Assembly: GCA_022577435.1 (NCBI GenBank)
Contig: JAKOON010000042.1
Coordinates: forward strand, 673,123-737,122
Length of the DNA stretch: 64,000 nucleotides
Direction of reading: 5' to 3'
Source of the DNA: Embiotoca jacksoni
Taxonomy: Eukaryota; Chordata; Actinopteri; Embiotocidae
The notes under the pieces were generated by a model. That model made no database searches, had not been told where the DNA came from, and worked only from the letters and a program-made list of their open reading frames with translations. Each line of letters starts with the position of its first letter. Positions within the stretch are counted from its first letter, which is position 1. Below are positions 13,216-24,057 of the stretch, in pieces. The translations under genes were made by a program, and so were the position numbers.

Positions 13216-13319
13216 TCCCTCCACTTGTCTGCGGGCTGCTCTGCAGGCAGAGGATGGATGTGTGGTGGATGTTCAGGGTCAGAGCTGCTGAAGTTTGTCA
13301 TGTTCTGCTGTCTATGATC

Positions 13320-13329
13320 GTGTGTGTGT

Positions 13330-13365
<36 letters not shown>

Positions 13366-13373
13366 TTGTGTGT
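13320..13373. repeat. (TG)n microsatellite with ATTG interruptions
   Basis: Short TG tract of opposite strand polarity to its CA neighbours. Its TGATTGTG interruptions are the complement of the AATCA interruptions in the flanking CA tracts, so it can pair with either of them. Confidence 0.95.
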
Positions 13374-13433
13374 CATATTGAATTTGTGTATCTGCCGTCC
13401 CCCAGAGGAGCAGCACACCTGCAGCCACACCTG

Positions 13434-13469
13434 ACACACACACACACACACACACAATCACACACACAA

Positions 13470-13513
<44 letters not shown>
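13434..13513. repeat. (CA)n microsatellite with AATCA interruptions
   Basis: Third tract of the CA-TG-CA trio, separated from the TG tract by about 60 bp of non-repetitive sequence. Confidence 0.95.
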
Positions 13514-13515
<2 letters not shown>

Positions 13516-14450
13516 GCTCAGTTAGCGATCGCCGCGCCGACGACCTCGAAACCCTCCTGAAACACGGAGCAATAAATCTGCGTTCGCGTCTTTGAACGTG
13601 GTGTCGAGTCGTCGGGAATCACAATAATTAACACAAATTCAAGAAATCTCTGCAATATTTTTGGCAGTTTGCAATTTTACAAAATTCCTGCAAAAATAAC
13701 AAAAAGTCACCTTTCTAAATAAAAAATGACTTCATCAGCAAAAATAAGTTCATTTTCTGGATTAAAAGGGGAAAAAAAATTTAAAAAAAATTGAGACTGA
13801 GATTTTTTTCTAGTTCCTGCAATTTTCCTGCAAAAAAAAAAAAAAAATCTTAAAACTCCCCATTTTTTTCCGTGATTGATCTGATTGGTGTATTGAATTA
13901 GCTGAATTTCTTTTATCTGACGTGGCCCCGCCCACTTTAAACAGGTCATAAGACAAGAGACAAAAATCATGAGTGAAATAACAAGTGGTTTTTTTGTTGA
14001 ATAATCACGATTGGCTGATTAATTATTCTTTTCAAAGCTAAACTGAACAATTTCTGTCTGAAAACGAGCTGAAAAATAGAAAACTGTGACACTGATTGTT
14101 TTTGAAGTGTCGGTCTTTTATCTTTTATCTTTTATCTTTGTTTTGGTCTCCACGGCGCCTGAAGGGAGACGTCAGGTTTCAGTTCTGTTCAGCAGACCGG
14201 AAAAACTGCAGCAAAACCAAAAGCAGGAGCTAAAAGAGGCTGAAAGTCTCTGCAGACCTGCAGCTGAAGACTCGCTGTCAGTTTGTCTGCAGCTTCTAGT
14301 TTTTATTCCTGGAGATGATTTTTATTTTATTTTTTATGTTTCTGCTTTTTTCCTCGTCGATGTTTTTGTCCTCTCGGAGCGTCAGTCCCTTCGAGGGACG
14401 AACAGGACGGCCGAGGTTCAGTACTGCAGTAGAGGAGGTCACCGGGGGGG

Positions 14451-14484
<34 letters not shown>

Positions 14485-15022
14485 AGGGGGAGGGGGGATG
14501 CAGAAAGTGTGGCAGCAGATCTGCAACACAAACACAGACCTCAGCTTCCTGTCCCGTTGCAGTGAGATGTGGGAGGGGTTACAGTTACATGGAAATCAAA
14601 CGGTCCCGGGTCCGTTTGAACGGCGGTTGTTTGGTACCAGTTGGTTTTGTTTGCTTGTTTGCCAGATTTCCCAGCATGCCTCGCTGCCCTGGTTGGTCCT
14701 CCAGTAAACCGACTGACTCCGACGACTCTTCATTTATTTAACGTTTTAAAAACTCGTCGTGTTTCAGCCTCCAAAACGAAGCCGTGTGTCGGTTTTAGAC
14801 CAGAGTTCATCAGACGTGTTATTTCTAAAAATAGAAACTCCGGACTTCCTGTTGAGCGGCGGTCTGCTTTGATGTCGGAAAATACCTTTAAATCACGAAT
14901 GAGCGAAATCGTTCGGTCGGAAGAACAAAAGTGGTTCCGACCTGCTAGCCGTCTTTCAGGAGGTTTTCAAAACCAAAGAAAGTTCGTTAATTCAGATGTG
15001 AACACGACGACGTAACGATGTG
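13514..15022. other. Intergenic DNA with A-runs and a G-run
   Basis: No gene recognised. 13640-13860 is A-rich with repeated CTGCAA and GCAAAAA motifs and may be an old repeat, though no confident partner was found. 14086-14710 contains open frames of up to 159 codons that run into the G/GGA tract and show no recognisable domain. Confidence 0.4.
14442..14500. repeat. Poly-G run followed by (GGA)n
   Basis: About 20 consecutive Gs followed by GGA repeats and further G-runs. The strand is nearly pure purine and meets the usual pattern for G-quadruplex formation on the plus strand. It is also a common place for assembly error. Confidence 0.9.
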
Positions 15023-16067
15023 TCATTAACTAACGTCATTAACTAACGTCATTAACTAATGTATTTAACTAACGTCATTAACTAACGTATTTAACTAACG
15101 TCATTAACTAACGTATTTAACTAACGTATTTAACTAACGTAATTAACTAACGTATTTAACTAATGGCATTAACTAACGGCATTAACTAACGGCATTAACT
15201 AACGGCATTAACTAACGGCATTAACTAATGTATTTAACTAACGTCATTAACTAACGTCATTAACTAACGGCATTAACTAACGGCATTAACTAACATCATT
15301 AACTAATGTATTTAACTAACGTCATTAACTAACGGCATTAACTAACGGCATTAACTAACGTCATTAACTAATGTATTTAACTAACGTCATTAACTAACGT
15401 CATTAACTAACGTCATTAACTAACGTATTTAACTAACGTCATTAATTAACGGCATTAACTAACGGCATTAACTAACGTCATTAACTAATGTATTTAACTA
15501 ACGTCATTAACTAACGTCATTAACTAACATAATTAACTAACGTATTTAACTAACGTCATTAACTAACGGCATTAACTAACGGCATTAACTAACGTCATTA
15601 ACTAATGTATTTAACTAACGTCATTAACTAACGTCATTAACTAACGTCATTAACTAACGTATTTAACTAACGTCATTAACTAACGGCATTAACTAACGTA
15701 TTTAACTAACGTCATTAACTAACGTATTTAACTAACGTATTTAACTAACGTATTTAACTAACGGCATTAACTAACGGCATTAACTAACGTCATTAACTAA
15801 TGTATTTAACTAACGTCATTAACTAACGTCATTAACTAACGTATTTAACTAACGTCATTAACTAACGTAATTAATTAACGGCATTAACTAACGTCATTAA
15901 CTAACTATTTAACTAACGTCATTAACTAACGTCATTAACTAACTATTTAACTAATGTCATTAACTAACGTCATTAACTAACGTCATTAACTAACTATTTA
16001 ACTAATGTCATTAACTAACGTCATTAACTAACTATTTAACTAACGTATTTAACTAACGTCATTAACT
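15023..16067. repeat. Second 13-bp minisatellite array, about 80 monomers
   Basis: Consensus AACTAACGTCATT, with variants in the last six bases (GTATTT, GGCATT, GTAATT) and occasional AACTAATG. AAC positions checked at 15028, 15184, 15301, 15483, 15600, 15665, 15782, 15847 and 15899 are all multiples of 13 apart. After that, four 12-bp monomers lacking one G (AACTAACTATTT) appear near the right end. Length and AACTAAC core match the array at 1-2587. Many monomers carry ACGTCA, a CRE half-site, purely as a by-product of the unit. Confidence 0.97.
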
Positions 16068-16108
16068 TGCAAATCAGACGTCGTGAGTCACAGCTCTGCT
16101 CGAAGTAC

Positions 16109-16161
16109 AGGAGTTGTTATAGTTGTTGTTGTTGTTTGTGTTGTTGTTGTTGTTTGTGTTC
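16109..16161. repeat. (GTT)n microsatellite
   Basis: GTT repeats with GTTTGT interruptions. The Val-rich open frame crossing it is an artefact. Confidence 0.85.
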
Positions 16162-17760
16162 GGTCCCCTGCGTGGTGTCAATGTGAAAATAAGAATAAGA
16201 AGACGGTGAAGGTGAAGCCTCTTTTATTTTTTTTAATGAAATTTGATTTTGATTTTCCGACTTCTTTCGAGCCGGTCGGTCGCCGACGAGACTCGAAGCC
16301 GTTCACGACTTCCTGCGTTCTCCGTTTCTATCGTGGTCAACAGATCCTTCCTTCCTTTCCTCGTTTCCTTTCCTCATCTCCTCGTTCCAGCCTGGATTTA
16401 TGAATTTAGACGTAAAAAAGAACAACATACGCTGTCATTTACAGTACTGGTTGTCACGGTAACAGCTACAGCTGAACTGAATCTCTCTCTACCATGTCGA
16501 TTATTTTATATTTTCATATTTGTCCTGAAGCTCGGTTTTTGGGTTTTCCTCGCTCGAAGTAAGTTTTGCTTGTTTTTTCGAGGATTAAACCGATAATGTG
16601 CCATAAATAAAAACGGGAACAAAAGCCGGAGCGGAGAAACAGGCAATGTCAAAAAAAAGATCCACTTGGCCGTCCTCGGTGCAACTTCCTCCCCGGAGAT
16701 GTTAAATCAGGCCAACGGGCGATATTCAAGTAAAAGCCTCCGTCACGCATTTAAATCAGAGCCCTCGCCGAGCGTTTTCAATATTCGGATCTCTTTTCAA
16801 GTGCAAATGTGTCGGAGAGGAAACGGCGGGAAAAAAAGAGACGAGAGAGAAGCTCTTAATGAAGGCTGAAATGTGTCGGCAGATGTTTTCCTGGAGGTTT
16901 TTTTCTCATGCTCGACTTTAAACTGCGTTCCTTCTCCGTGACGGAGAGTTTTTTACTTCAATAATCCTCTCCAGTATCGAACCGACAAAATCTCAGCTCT
17001 CTCATCCATTAAAACTAAATTATTAAAGAAGCAATTTCATTATAATTTCCAACCTGTAACTTGCATAAATCAAGAATTTCTGTGTTTACATAGAATAAAA
17101 AGTAGAGACGAGTATTCATGCGCTATAATTTAATACATTAGTCAATATTTATGAAAAGTTAATTCTTATTTTTCATAAAATGATTTTCAGCTGCTGCTTT
17201 ATTTAAGTTTTGTGAATAATAATAAAGAAACGTCACAGCATGAAAAACGTAGAAATCACAACTCGTAGAAAAGAAATCAACGACTGAACGTAGCTTTAGG
17301 GGTTTTTCACGAAGGCTAGCGGCGGCTAACTCTGGCTAGCTTTCTCTTAATGTAGCACTTAGCTGCATCGTTAGCGCTGATGAATCCTGAATCTCAGATT
17401 ATGAAGACGGAATCAGATCAGACGAGAGGCTTCGATTGTAATCCTCAAATTTTTGAACGTAGTGAACAAATGTCGTCGTTACCGACAAACTAATATATAT
17501 TTAGTTTTGGCATTTATGCTTAAAATATAAAAAATCGGCTGCAAACACACAAATCCTAATTTGTGTGTTTCTTAAAAAGATGTGATGAATCATTTCAGCT
17601 GATTTCTGAGGAAATAATGAAAACTGCCACAGAGAGGCTAAAATCTGTCTGGAGTTTTGGGATGTTGATGATGAAGATGTGAATTTGACATAAAGACGCT
17701 TCAAAAATCTGCAAAATCCCTTTTTTAAGAGCTCAAAATCAAATTCAGCATCAGCCGCGG
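16162..17760. other. Intergenic DNA; 16640-16870 possibly conserved noncoding
   Basis: No gene recognised. 16640-16870 is complex, non-repetitive sequence with clustered AT-rich motifs, which gives it the look of conserved noncoding DNA. The call is by texture only. 17300-17350 has repeated GGCTAGC/GGCTAAC motifs. The remainder is AT-rich without notable structure. Confidence 0.3.
16450..16463. promoter_or_regulatory. X-box-like (RFX-type) motif
   Basis: GTTGTCACGGTAAC, identical to the 14-mer at 10949-10962. The flanking sequences differ apart from one extra G, so this is not simply the same dispersed repeat as far as can be seen. Confidence 0.28.
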
Positions 17761-17831
17761 AGCAGAGGAGGAGGAGGAGGAGGAGGGGGAGGAGGAGGAG
17801 GAGGAGGGGGAGGAGGAGGGGGAGGGGGGGG
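17761..17831. repeat. (GGA)n purine tract with G-runs
   Basis: GAGGAG repeats with GGGGGA interruptions ending in a G-run. Plus-strand G-quadruplex potential. Confidence 0.9.
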
Positions 17832-17957
17832 ACAGACAGATGGAGCTGCAGAGGGTTGAAGGCGGTTATTTTTACCTCCCTGAATCACATCAGTGGATGT
17901 TGGTGGTTAATATATGAGTGGCTGGTATGATTTGGTGAAGGTGGGAGAGGGGATCTA

Positions 17958-17974
17958 CCCCCCCCCCCCCCCAG
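17958..17974. repeat. Poly-C run
   Basis: About 16 consecutive Cs, about 130 bp downstream of the GGA purine tract, so G-rich and C-rich tracts lie close together on the same strand. Confidence 0.85.
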
Positions 17975-18116
17975 TCTTTCCTGCAGGTCATTTTGAAGCC
18001 TGACAAATAAAACCCACGTCCTTCTAATCATCCGTCGCTCCATCGGTCAAGAAAAACACAACTTAATCATGTTTCAGCTCGACGACTCCCTGAAGACACG
18101 TTCACTGAGACGGGAG

Positions 18117-18546
18117 GACAAACACAGCAAAGACAATCACAGCAAAGACAATCACAGCAAAGACAACCACAGCAAAGACAATCACAGCAAAGACAACCAC
18201 AGCAAAGACAAACACAGCAAAGACAACCACAGCAAAGACAATCACAGCAAAGACAACCACAGCAAAGACAAACACAGCAAAGACAACCACAGCAAAGACA
18301 AACACAGCAAAGACAACCACAGCAAAGACAACCACAGCAAAGACAACCACAGCAAAGACAACCACAGCAAAGACAACCACAGCAAAGACAACCACAGCAA
18401 AGACAACCACCACAGCAAAGACAACCACAGCAAAGACAACCACAGCAAAGACAACCACAGCAAAGACAACCACAGCAAAGACAACCACAGCAAAGACAAA
18501 CACAGCAAAGACAAACACAGCAAAGACAAACACAAACACAGCAAAG
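18117..18546. repeat. 15-bp minisatellite array with a frame-preserving unit
   Basis: About 28 copies of a 15-bp unit, AACCACAGCAAAGAC, with AATCAC and AAACAC variants. Because 15 is a multiple of 3, the plus strand reads as repeated Asn-His-Ser-Lys-Asp in a 180-codon frame (18069-18611). The two length variants visible are also multiples of 3: an extra CCA/CAC near 18410 and 6 bp near 18535. Without splice signals, a recognisable domain or unique flanking protein sequence, coding is not supported. Confidence 0.95.
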
Positions 18547-18682
18547 CAGCACGTAACGTTGCAAAATACATCGACGGAGTCCCTCAACGCTCGTTATTTA
18601 ATAAATTATAAAAACACATTATGCGCAAAATCTCTTCACTTATTCCTGGAAAACTCCAATTGGTCCTCAAAAAGATAGACGT

Positions 18683-18683
<1 letters not shown>

Positions 18684-18749
<66 letters not shown>
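18684..18749. repeat. (CA)n microsatellite
   Basis: Uninterrupted CA tract of about 33 units. Confidence 0.97.
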
Positions 18750-18751
<2 letters not shown>

Positions 18752-18899
18752 CAAATAAGCTGCAAACCAGTTTTCTGGCGAGTGAACATCCTTTTTGTAA
18801 GTCAGGTCGTCACGACAACGAGCCTGCAGCCACCGGGTCACCAGCCAATGACGCAACATCGATTATCAGTCAGCATCCCGCCACTCAAGAGACCCACGA

Positions 18900-18942
18900 T
18901 CTCACACACACACAGACACACTGTGGTGTCTGTGTGTGTGTG

Positions 18943-18945
<3 letters not shown>
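18900..18945. repeat. Perfect 20-bp-arm inverted repeat with 6-bp loop
   Basis: The left arm (18900-18919, ending CACAGACAC) and right arm (18926-18945, starting GTGTCTGTG) are exact reverse complements around the loop ACTGTG. The arms are CA/TG-rich, but the CAGACAC/GTGTCTG interruption and the outer CTCAC/GTGAG also match, so the symmetry is more than a simple dinucleotide effect. Confidence 0.9.
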
Positions 18946-18990
<45 letters not shown>

Positions 18991-19017
18991 TGAGTGAGTG
19001 TGTGTGTGTGTGAGAGT

Positions 19018-19050
<33 letters not shown>

Positions 19051-19067
19051 TGTGAGTGTGTGTGTGA
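18946..19067. repeat. (TG)n microsatellite with GAGAG interruptions
   Basis: TG tract with GAGAGTG, GAGTGAGTG and GAGAGAGAG interruptions. It continues the right arm of the inverted repeat at 18900-18945. Confidence 0.95.
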
Positions 19068-19518
19068 GACAGATTTAAAGGCGTTTGGAGTTGAGTCGTG
19101 TCATTAAAAGTATTTTTTAGGGGTTGGAGGTGTTTTATGAAAGTAAATGTACCAATATAACAAAATACTCAATAACAAGTATTTAAAAATCCTACAACAT
19201 AAAAACTACAACGAATACATACTCGACCTCGCAGGTATAAATTACTTTTCTAAACTTTTAAGACTTTAAAAACTTTCGTAGAGTAAAACGAAGACGAAAA
19301 GCGACAAAAGTCAAACTTGTTGATAAGTGTTGGTTAAGGTCAGAAAGGTTTTAACAGCTGTAATGAAACTCCAGGACTTTGCAATATTTTATTATATAAT
19401 ATTTGTGGAAACTCATAAATTAGCGAAAAATCCCCCGACTTTTCTTCCAAAAAACCTCGTGAACAGAAGACCGTCTGTAAAGATTATAAAGAACAGGATT
19501 ACAAGGCCAATATTTCTG
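19068..19518. other. AT-rich intergenic DNA, nothing recognised
   Basis: No convincing feature. The open frame at 19327-19776 (149 codons) is AT-rich, overlaps family B copy B1 and has no recognisable domain. Confidence 0.4.
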
Positions 19519-19692
19519 CAGCAGCATTATTATCACAGGAAGTCACTTTATTTAAATCATTTTATTTTCCCTCAACTTGAATTTCTTTCAAATTCACGAA
19601 TTTATAAAAGAAAAAAAAAACACGTTTTTGAGAAAATTCTGCTGCAAAATCAAACATTTGTGATCTTAACATTCAGAATAAAAACCTCCCGG
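19519..19692 (+). repeat. Dispersed repeat family B, copy B1
   Basis: Begins near ATTATTATCACAGGAAGTCA and contains AAAATCAAACATTTGTGAT and AATAAAAACCTCCCGG. Equivalent ordered blocks occur at 39497-39725 and 62206-62425 (same strand) and 59868-60005 (opposite strand). It is AT-rich, diverged and without coding capacity. It resembles a widespread fish dispersed repeat, but I cannot name the family with confidence. Confidence 0.6.
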
Positions 19693-19799
19693 ATGTTCGA
19701 CTGCTGTTTGTTCATGAAGCTCTGGATTATTTACATTTTTAATATTTTGTGTTTGTCGTGTAAATTTTGTCAATAAAATTGGAGAAATACTAGAAAAGA

Positions 19800-20583
19800 T
19801 TTGTGACCGTCGGAGAAGTCGGACTTCATGTTTTAAAGACGTCTCTGCTGGGAGATGTGATCTGTACTGTTTGTGCTTCTCGGCTGATTCAAAACTTTCT
19901 GGATTGATGACAGAATGAGGTCAGACGACTGAAACATGGTAAATATTTCATATTGTTTTCTGGGGTTAACGTGGGATTCAACGTGGACTTCCATCAAACA
20001 GAAACGTCCTTTTTGTCTTTCATATAAACTAACAAAACAAATGTCCGTTTTAAGAATGTCTGTTTTTAAGAAAAGCAAAAAGACATAATGCATTAAAATG
20101 ATTTTAAAAAATAAGTCGTTAAGAAATAAAAGCCAATTTGACTTTGAAGACAGTTTGAAATATTTTGTCTTTTTTTTTTTTAATGTCTAGTAAGAAAATA
20201 CGAGTTGAAAACAAGCAAGATAAGTTCATTGAAAGTGAATTTTGCAGCGTGTGTTTGAGGAAAGCTTTGCGGGATTAAAGTGTGCGGATTACGGCGTGTT
20301 TGTAAAGGGATTTTAAAGGAAGCGTCGACTCATCAAATTCTGATACCGAACCTGTCTGTCATAAAAACATCTTCATCAAACACTTTCTGACTTTGTTCTG
20401 CAGTCAGACGTCGAACAAACCTCAGCTGGTGACGAGATGTTGTTCTGCACTTCGAGTTCACGACTGTTGAATTAAGGAAATCTGATGAGTCGACACAGAA
20501 TCGCTGAAGGGTTCACGAAGGAAATGTGACGCGAAATAACGTTCATGTATAACGAATTGGCCACAACAAATACATTCAGACAA
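19800..20583. other. Intergenic DNA, nothing recognised
   Basis: Mixed AT-rich sequence. No open frame above about 86 codons, no tandem repeat and no recognisable element. Confidence 0.4.
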
Positions 20584-21107
20584 CAGACTTTATAAAAGTG
20601 TTCGTAGCTTCAGGTCTGTAAAATGGTTCTGATCCAGGAGTGTCTTCAGCTGCAATACCAGCGAGTGCCACTAGAGGTCGGCTCCAAAAAGCCTCCGGCT
20701 CCATAGACTCCCATTCAACTTCTCTCATCAAATCCAAAGTGAATAAAATGTGTCCATCAGTTATCTCGGTGTTGTTAGCTAAAGTCACTCCTTCTTATTA
20801 GTTTTCTGGAGGTCCATCTGAAAATAATCCCTCATTCATTAGAAAAGAAGATTCAAGAAGACCTGTTTTTGGGGGCGTGTCTGTTTGATTGACAGGCCTG
20901 TGGTGCAGTCAGGTTACAGCTATCGGTGGGCGGGACGTAGTATCGTCAGGTTTCCAATCAGATCGGTCAGATCCACCGCTGGCTCCTCCCCCAGCTCGTC
21001 CAAATATGGTCACTTCCTGCTCCAAACCGCTCCGAACTAGCAAAGATGGTGACGGACAGAATCTGAACTGGAGGATTCATAACGTTCACAAACCAACGAT
21101 GACATCA
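20584..21107 (-). mobile_element. Dispersed repeat family A, copy A1 (near full length)
   Basis: One of the two longest copies (about 520 bp) of a young family present ten times in the window. On its minus strand it reads from TGATGTCATCGTTGG through a GGGGGAGGAGCC block, TTTGATTGACAGG-type sequence and CAGACACGCCCCC to the common 3' end CTACGAACACTTTTATAAAG. It carries a 70-codon frame starting MTLANNTEITDGH that is shared by young copies. It forms a long inverted pair with A2 across an approximately 1.1-kb spacer. The family name is not known to me. Confidence 0.85.
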
Positions 21108-22203
21108 CTGATGGATGATGACATCACTGATGGTAGCTATGTAGTTATGAATGAATAATCCGATAATTAAATAATGACACCATATATATTTCTGCAGCAC
21201 AATTAAACCAGTGTTACACATAATTAAACCAAATTAAAACAATCCGTGAGACTTGAACAAGAGAGGAAAGAAACGATGAAGACGCATGAAATAGAAACAA
21301 GCTGAAGCCGAAGCAGAAACACGAGGACGTAGACGCAGTAAAAGAAACGGTTCAATGTCGTGGAACCAGTGAAAATAAAGGATTTTTGTTTTTTAATTGA
21401 ATGCTGGATGAGAGTTTGATGACCTGATCTGGAGAAAGTCCGGTCGGTCCCGTTGATGCGTTTTAGATCTACGATTTTAAAAGATTTAAATCACTTATAT
21501 ACGACAATGACAGAAAATTCTGCACGAATGGTTAAACTGTTGTGAAGGCAGCTGGATGGTTTTGTCGGTGGGGGGGAGAGGAGGGAGGAGAGGGGAGGGG
21601 AGGGATGCTCCTGATTCATGCCGTTCGGGCCTTTAATGCAAATGCGGTCGGCCGCGGGCGAAGCAGCCGGTGACTGTTTGTTCTGCCGGCGAACATCTTC
21701 CTCCACAAACACCTTCAGTTCTCCGTCTGCAGCTGCTCTCTGGGTTTTGGGGATTTTGTTGTTTTTTTGCATTTTGAAGTCGCGATCCCGAGGAAAAGTC
21801 GTAAACGAGGCCGAGGGGCTGATGAGGGAGCCGATGTGGCGTCTGGGTTCCCGCCGGGCCGCCGCGGTTCTATTAATGTCTCCGCTGTCAGACGTTGGTG
21901 GTTTGAAGCCTCCAAGCAAACGTACCTGCAAATACACAACTTTTTATTTCGAGTTTGTCGGACATTTCCAACATGTTTGTAGTTCTTAAAGAACGTTTCC
22001 AGCTGAACTTCTAGAAAAACTGGATTTACAATGTTGAAGTAATTTTATGGTCAATGATTGAGATGCACGTTTATTATAGATGGTTAAATGTGAGACACGA
22101 GAACTTAAAAACACACAAAGGAACATGGGAATTAAGTAGAATAAATTAATTGTTGGAGTTTCATTTGGTTCAGACTGAAGTTAAACTATAAACATGATAC
22201 CTG
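21108..22203. other. Spacer between inverted family A copies A1 and A2
   Basis: About 1.1 kb of sequence between two inverted family A arms. It starts with a short direct duplication of GATGACATCACTGATGG (21099-21132). 21550-21610 is G-rich, and 21610-21940 is GC- and CpG-rich with overlapping open frames on both strands (up to 148 codons) but no recognisable domain. Confidence 0.5.
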
Positions 22204-22682
22204 ATGACGTCATCGTTGGTTTGTGAACGTTATGAATCCTCCAGTTCAGATTCTGTCCGTCACCATCTTTGCTAGTTCGGAGCGGTTTGGAGCAGGAAGT
22301 GACCATATTTGGACGAGCTGGGGGAGGAGCCAGCGGTGGATCTGACCGATCTGATTGGAAACCTGACGATACTACGTCCCGCCCACCGATAGCTGTAACC
22401 TGACTGCACCACAGGCCTGTCAATCAAACAGACACGCCCCCAAAAACAGGTCTTCTTGAATCTTCTTTTCTAATGAATGAGGGATTATTTTCAGATGGAC
22501 CTCCAGAAAACTAATAAGAAGGAGTGACTTTAGCTAACAACACCGAGATAACTGATGGACACATTTTATTCACTTTGGATTTGATGAGAGAAGTTGAATG
22601 GGAGTCTATGGAGCCGGAGGCTTTTTGGAGCCGACCTCTAGTGGCACTCGCTGGTATTGCAGCTGAAGACACTTCTGGATCT
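22204..22682 (+). mobile_element. Dispersed repeat family A, copy A2
   Basis: Nearly identical by eye to the reverse complement of A1, starting at the same family position (TGACGTCATCGTTGG). It breaks off at ACTTCTGGATC and lacks the final 40-50 bp found in most copies, so its 3' end is deleted. It is the right arm of the inverted pair with A1. Confidence 0.85.
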
Positions 22683-23295
22683 GACTTTTCTTTTCAGACT
22701 TTAGATTATTTACTGTAGAGGTGTCATTTCAACATCACGACTTTCTCCCCAGCATGTGTTGATGTTTAGATGAACTCAGCAGGAGTTTTTTTTCGTGGCT
22801 CGACTGTTGATTTTGTGTGATTTTCTTTTTTTATTTAAATTTTTTCTGTCTGAAACCCGTTTTTGTGTTGAGATCCATCGTCTCTCTTTTATGTGCTGCT
22901 GTGCGTTTTTTTATTTCCCGTTCTGGGTGAAATCCTGAGTGGAAGCTTTCAGACGCCGCTGTCATCACGGTTGCATCATGAGCAGCATTAAGCGGAGAAC
23001 AGATCGGATCGCCGTGGCGACGGGTTTCTTTTCTCTTCTGCCTCCCGAGTCGAGCACCAGTTTTCTTCCAGGAGAATCATGGCTTGGTTTCTTTTTTTTT
23101 TCTTTTTTTTTTTTTTGACAGATGCTGAGAAAAGTCTTTTTTTCCTTTTTTTATTTCAGGGCTGGACAATTCTTTGAAGTTTTCAGCACATCATAAATAA
23201 GCATAAGGCTGCTTTGCAGAGCAGGAGGTCCGGCTGTGTGTGAACACATTGCAAAGGGAATTTCTCTGAATTTTATGATAAGTGTGTGTCTAAAA

Positions 23296-23326
<31 letters not shown>

Positions 23327-24057
23327 CATCTTCATTTAAAAAGCGCTGCTGAGATGTGGAGGAAGCTTCTATCTCGACTCTTTGATCTCCTTTTAATTAA
23401 TTAAAGGGAAAAAAAAAACACCATCTCCCAAATTGATTAGATATCGTCAGGGGTCACGGAAAGCTCAGAGTAGCTCATCATCCTAAAAATAATTGTGTGT
23501 CGCTTCTCTGGTGAAGAAAATTACCACCAGGAGAGCGGCGGGAAAACAAGAAGACGGAGAAGACGGAGGGACATCTGGCTGGCGATGTTCTGCATACTGT
23601 AACGCTGAGATCCGCATCGGTGTCCAAAAATAATCCCGCCCTCCCACTCCCCCCACCCGACCCCCGCCGACCTCGTCCGCCTCCGTTGCGATCCCAGAGT
23701 TAATGGAAAAAGTACATGTTGCACACGAAGCCCCTTAAAATCTAAATTCATGGCCTTGAGGATTTAAGGTCGTTCTGCATCATCGTAAATGTTTAAAGAT
23801 GTCCGACAAGATCACAGCGAAACGGGTTTGATAACTGGGGGCGTCGGCTTATTGTTTCGAGGGTCGTGTTCGGTTGTCCTGCTCGGTTATTAAAAATGTT
23901 ATAATTTGCCTCTTTTGTGGCACGAAAGTTAAAGAAATTTTTTAAAAAAATGCAGTTTGTTGAAGGACTCAAACAGTAAAATCAGGAATATGAATATTCA
24001 CACACCAAAATATATCATATATATTAATTACATGTTTACAATAGATTCATACGTTTA
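22683..24057. other. Intergenic DNA; 23160-23760 possibly conserved noncoding
   Basis: T-runs lie at 23090-23115 and a (TG)n tract at 23297-23324. The flanks of that tract (23160-23290 and 23340-23760) are complex, with homeodomain-type TTTTAATTAATTAAAG at 23389-23404 and no repeat partner noticed in the window. They look like candidate conserved noncoding sequence by texture only. No coding sequence is supported. Confidence 0.35.
23297..23324. repeat. (TG)n microsatellite
   Basis: Uninterrupted short TG tract. Confidence 0.95.

Noticed and set aside
15023..16067. CREB-responsive element cluster (ACGTCA in most monomers)
   Set aside because: The half-site is simply part of the 13-bp unit and no full TGACGTCA site is regular in the array, so function is not implied.
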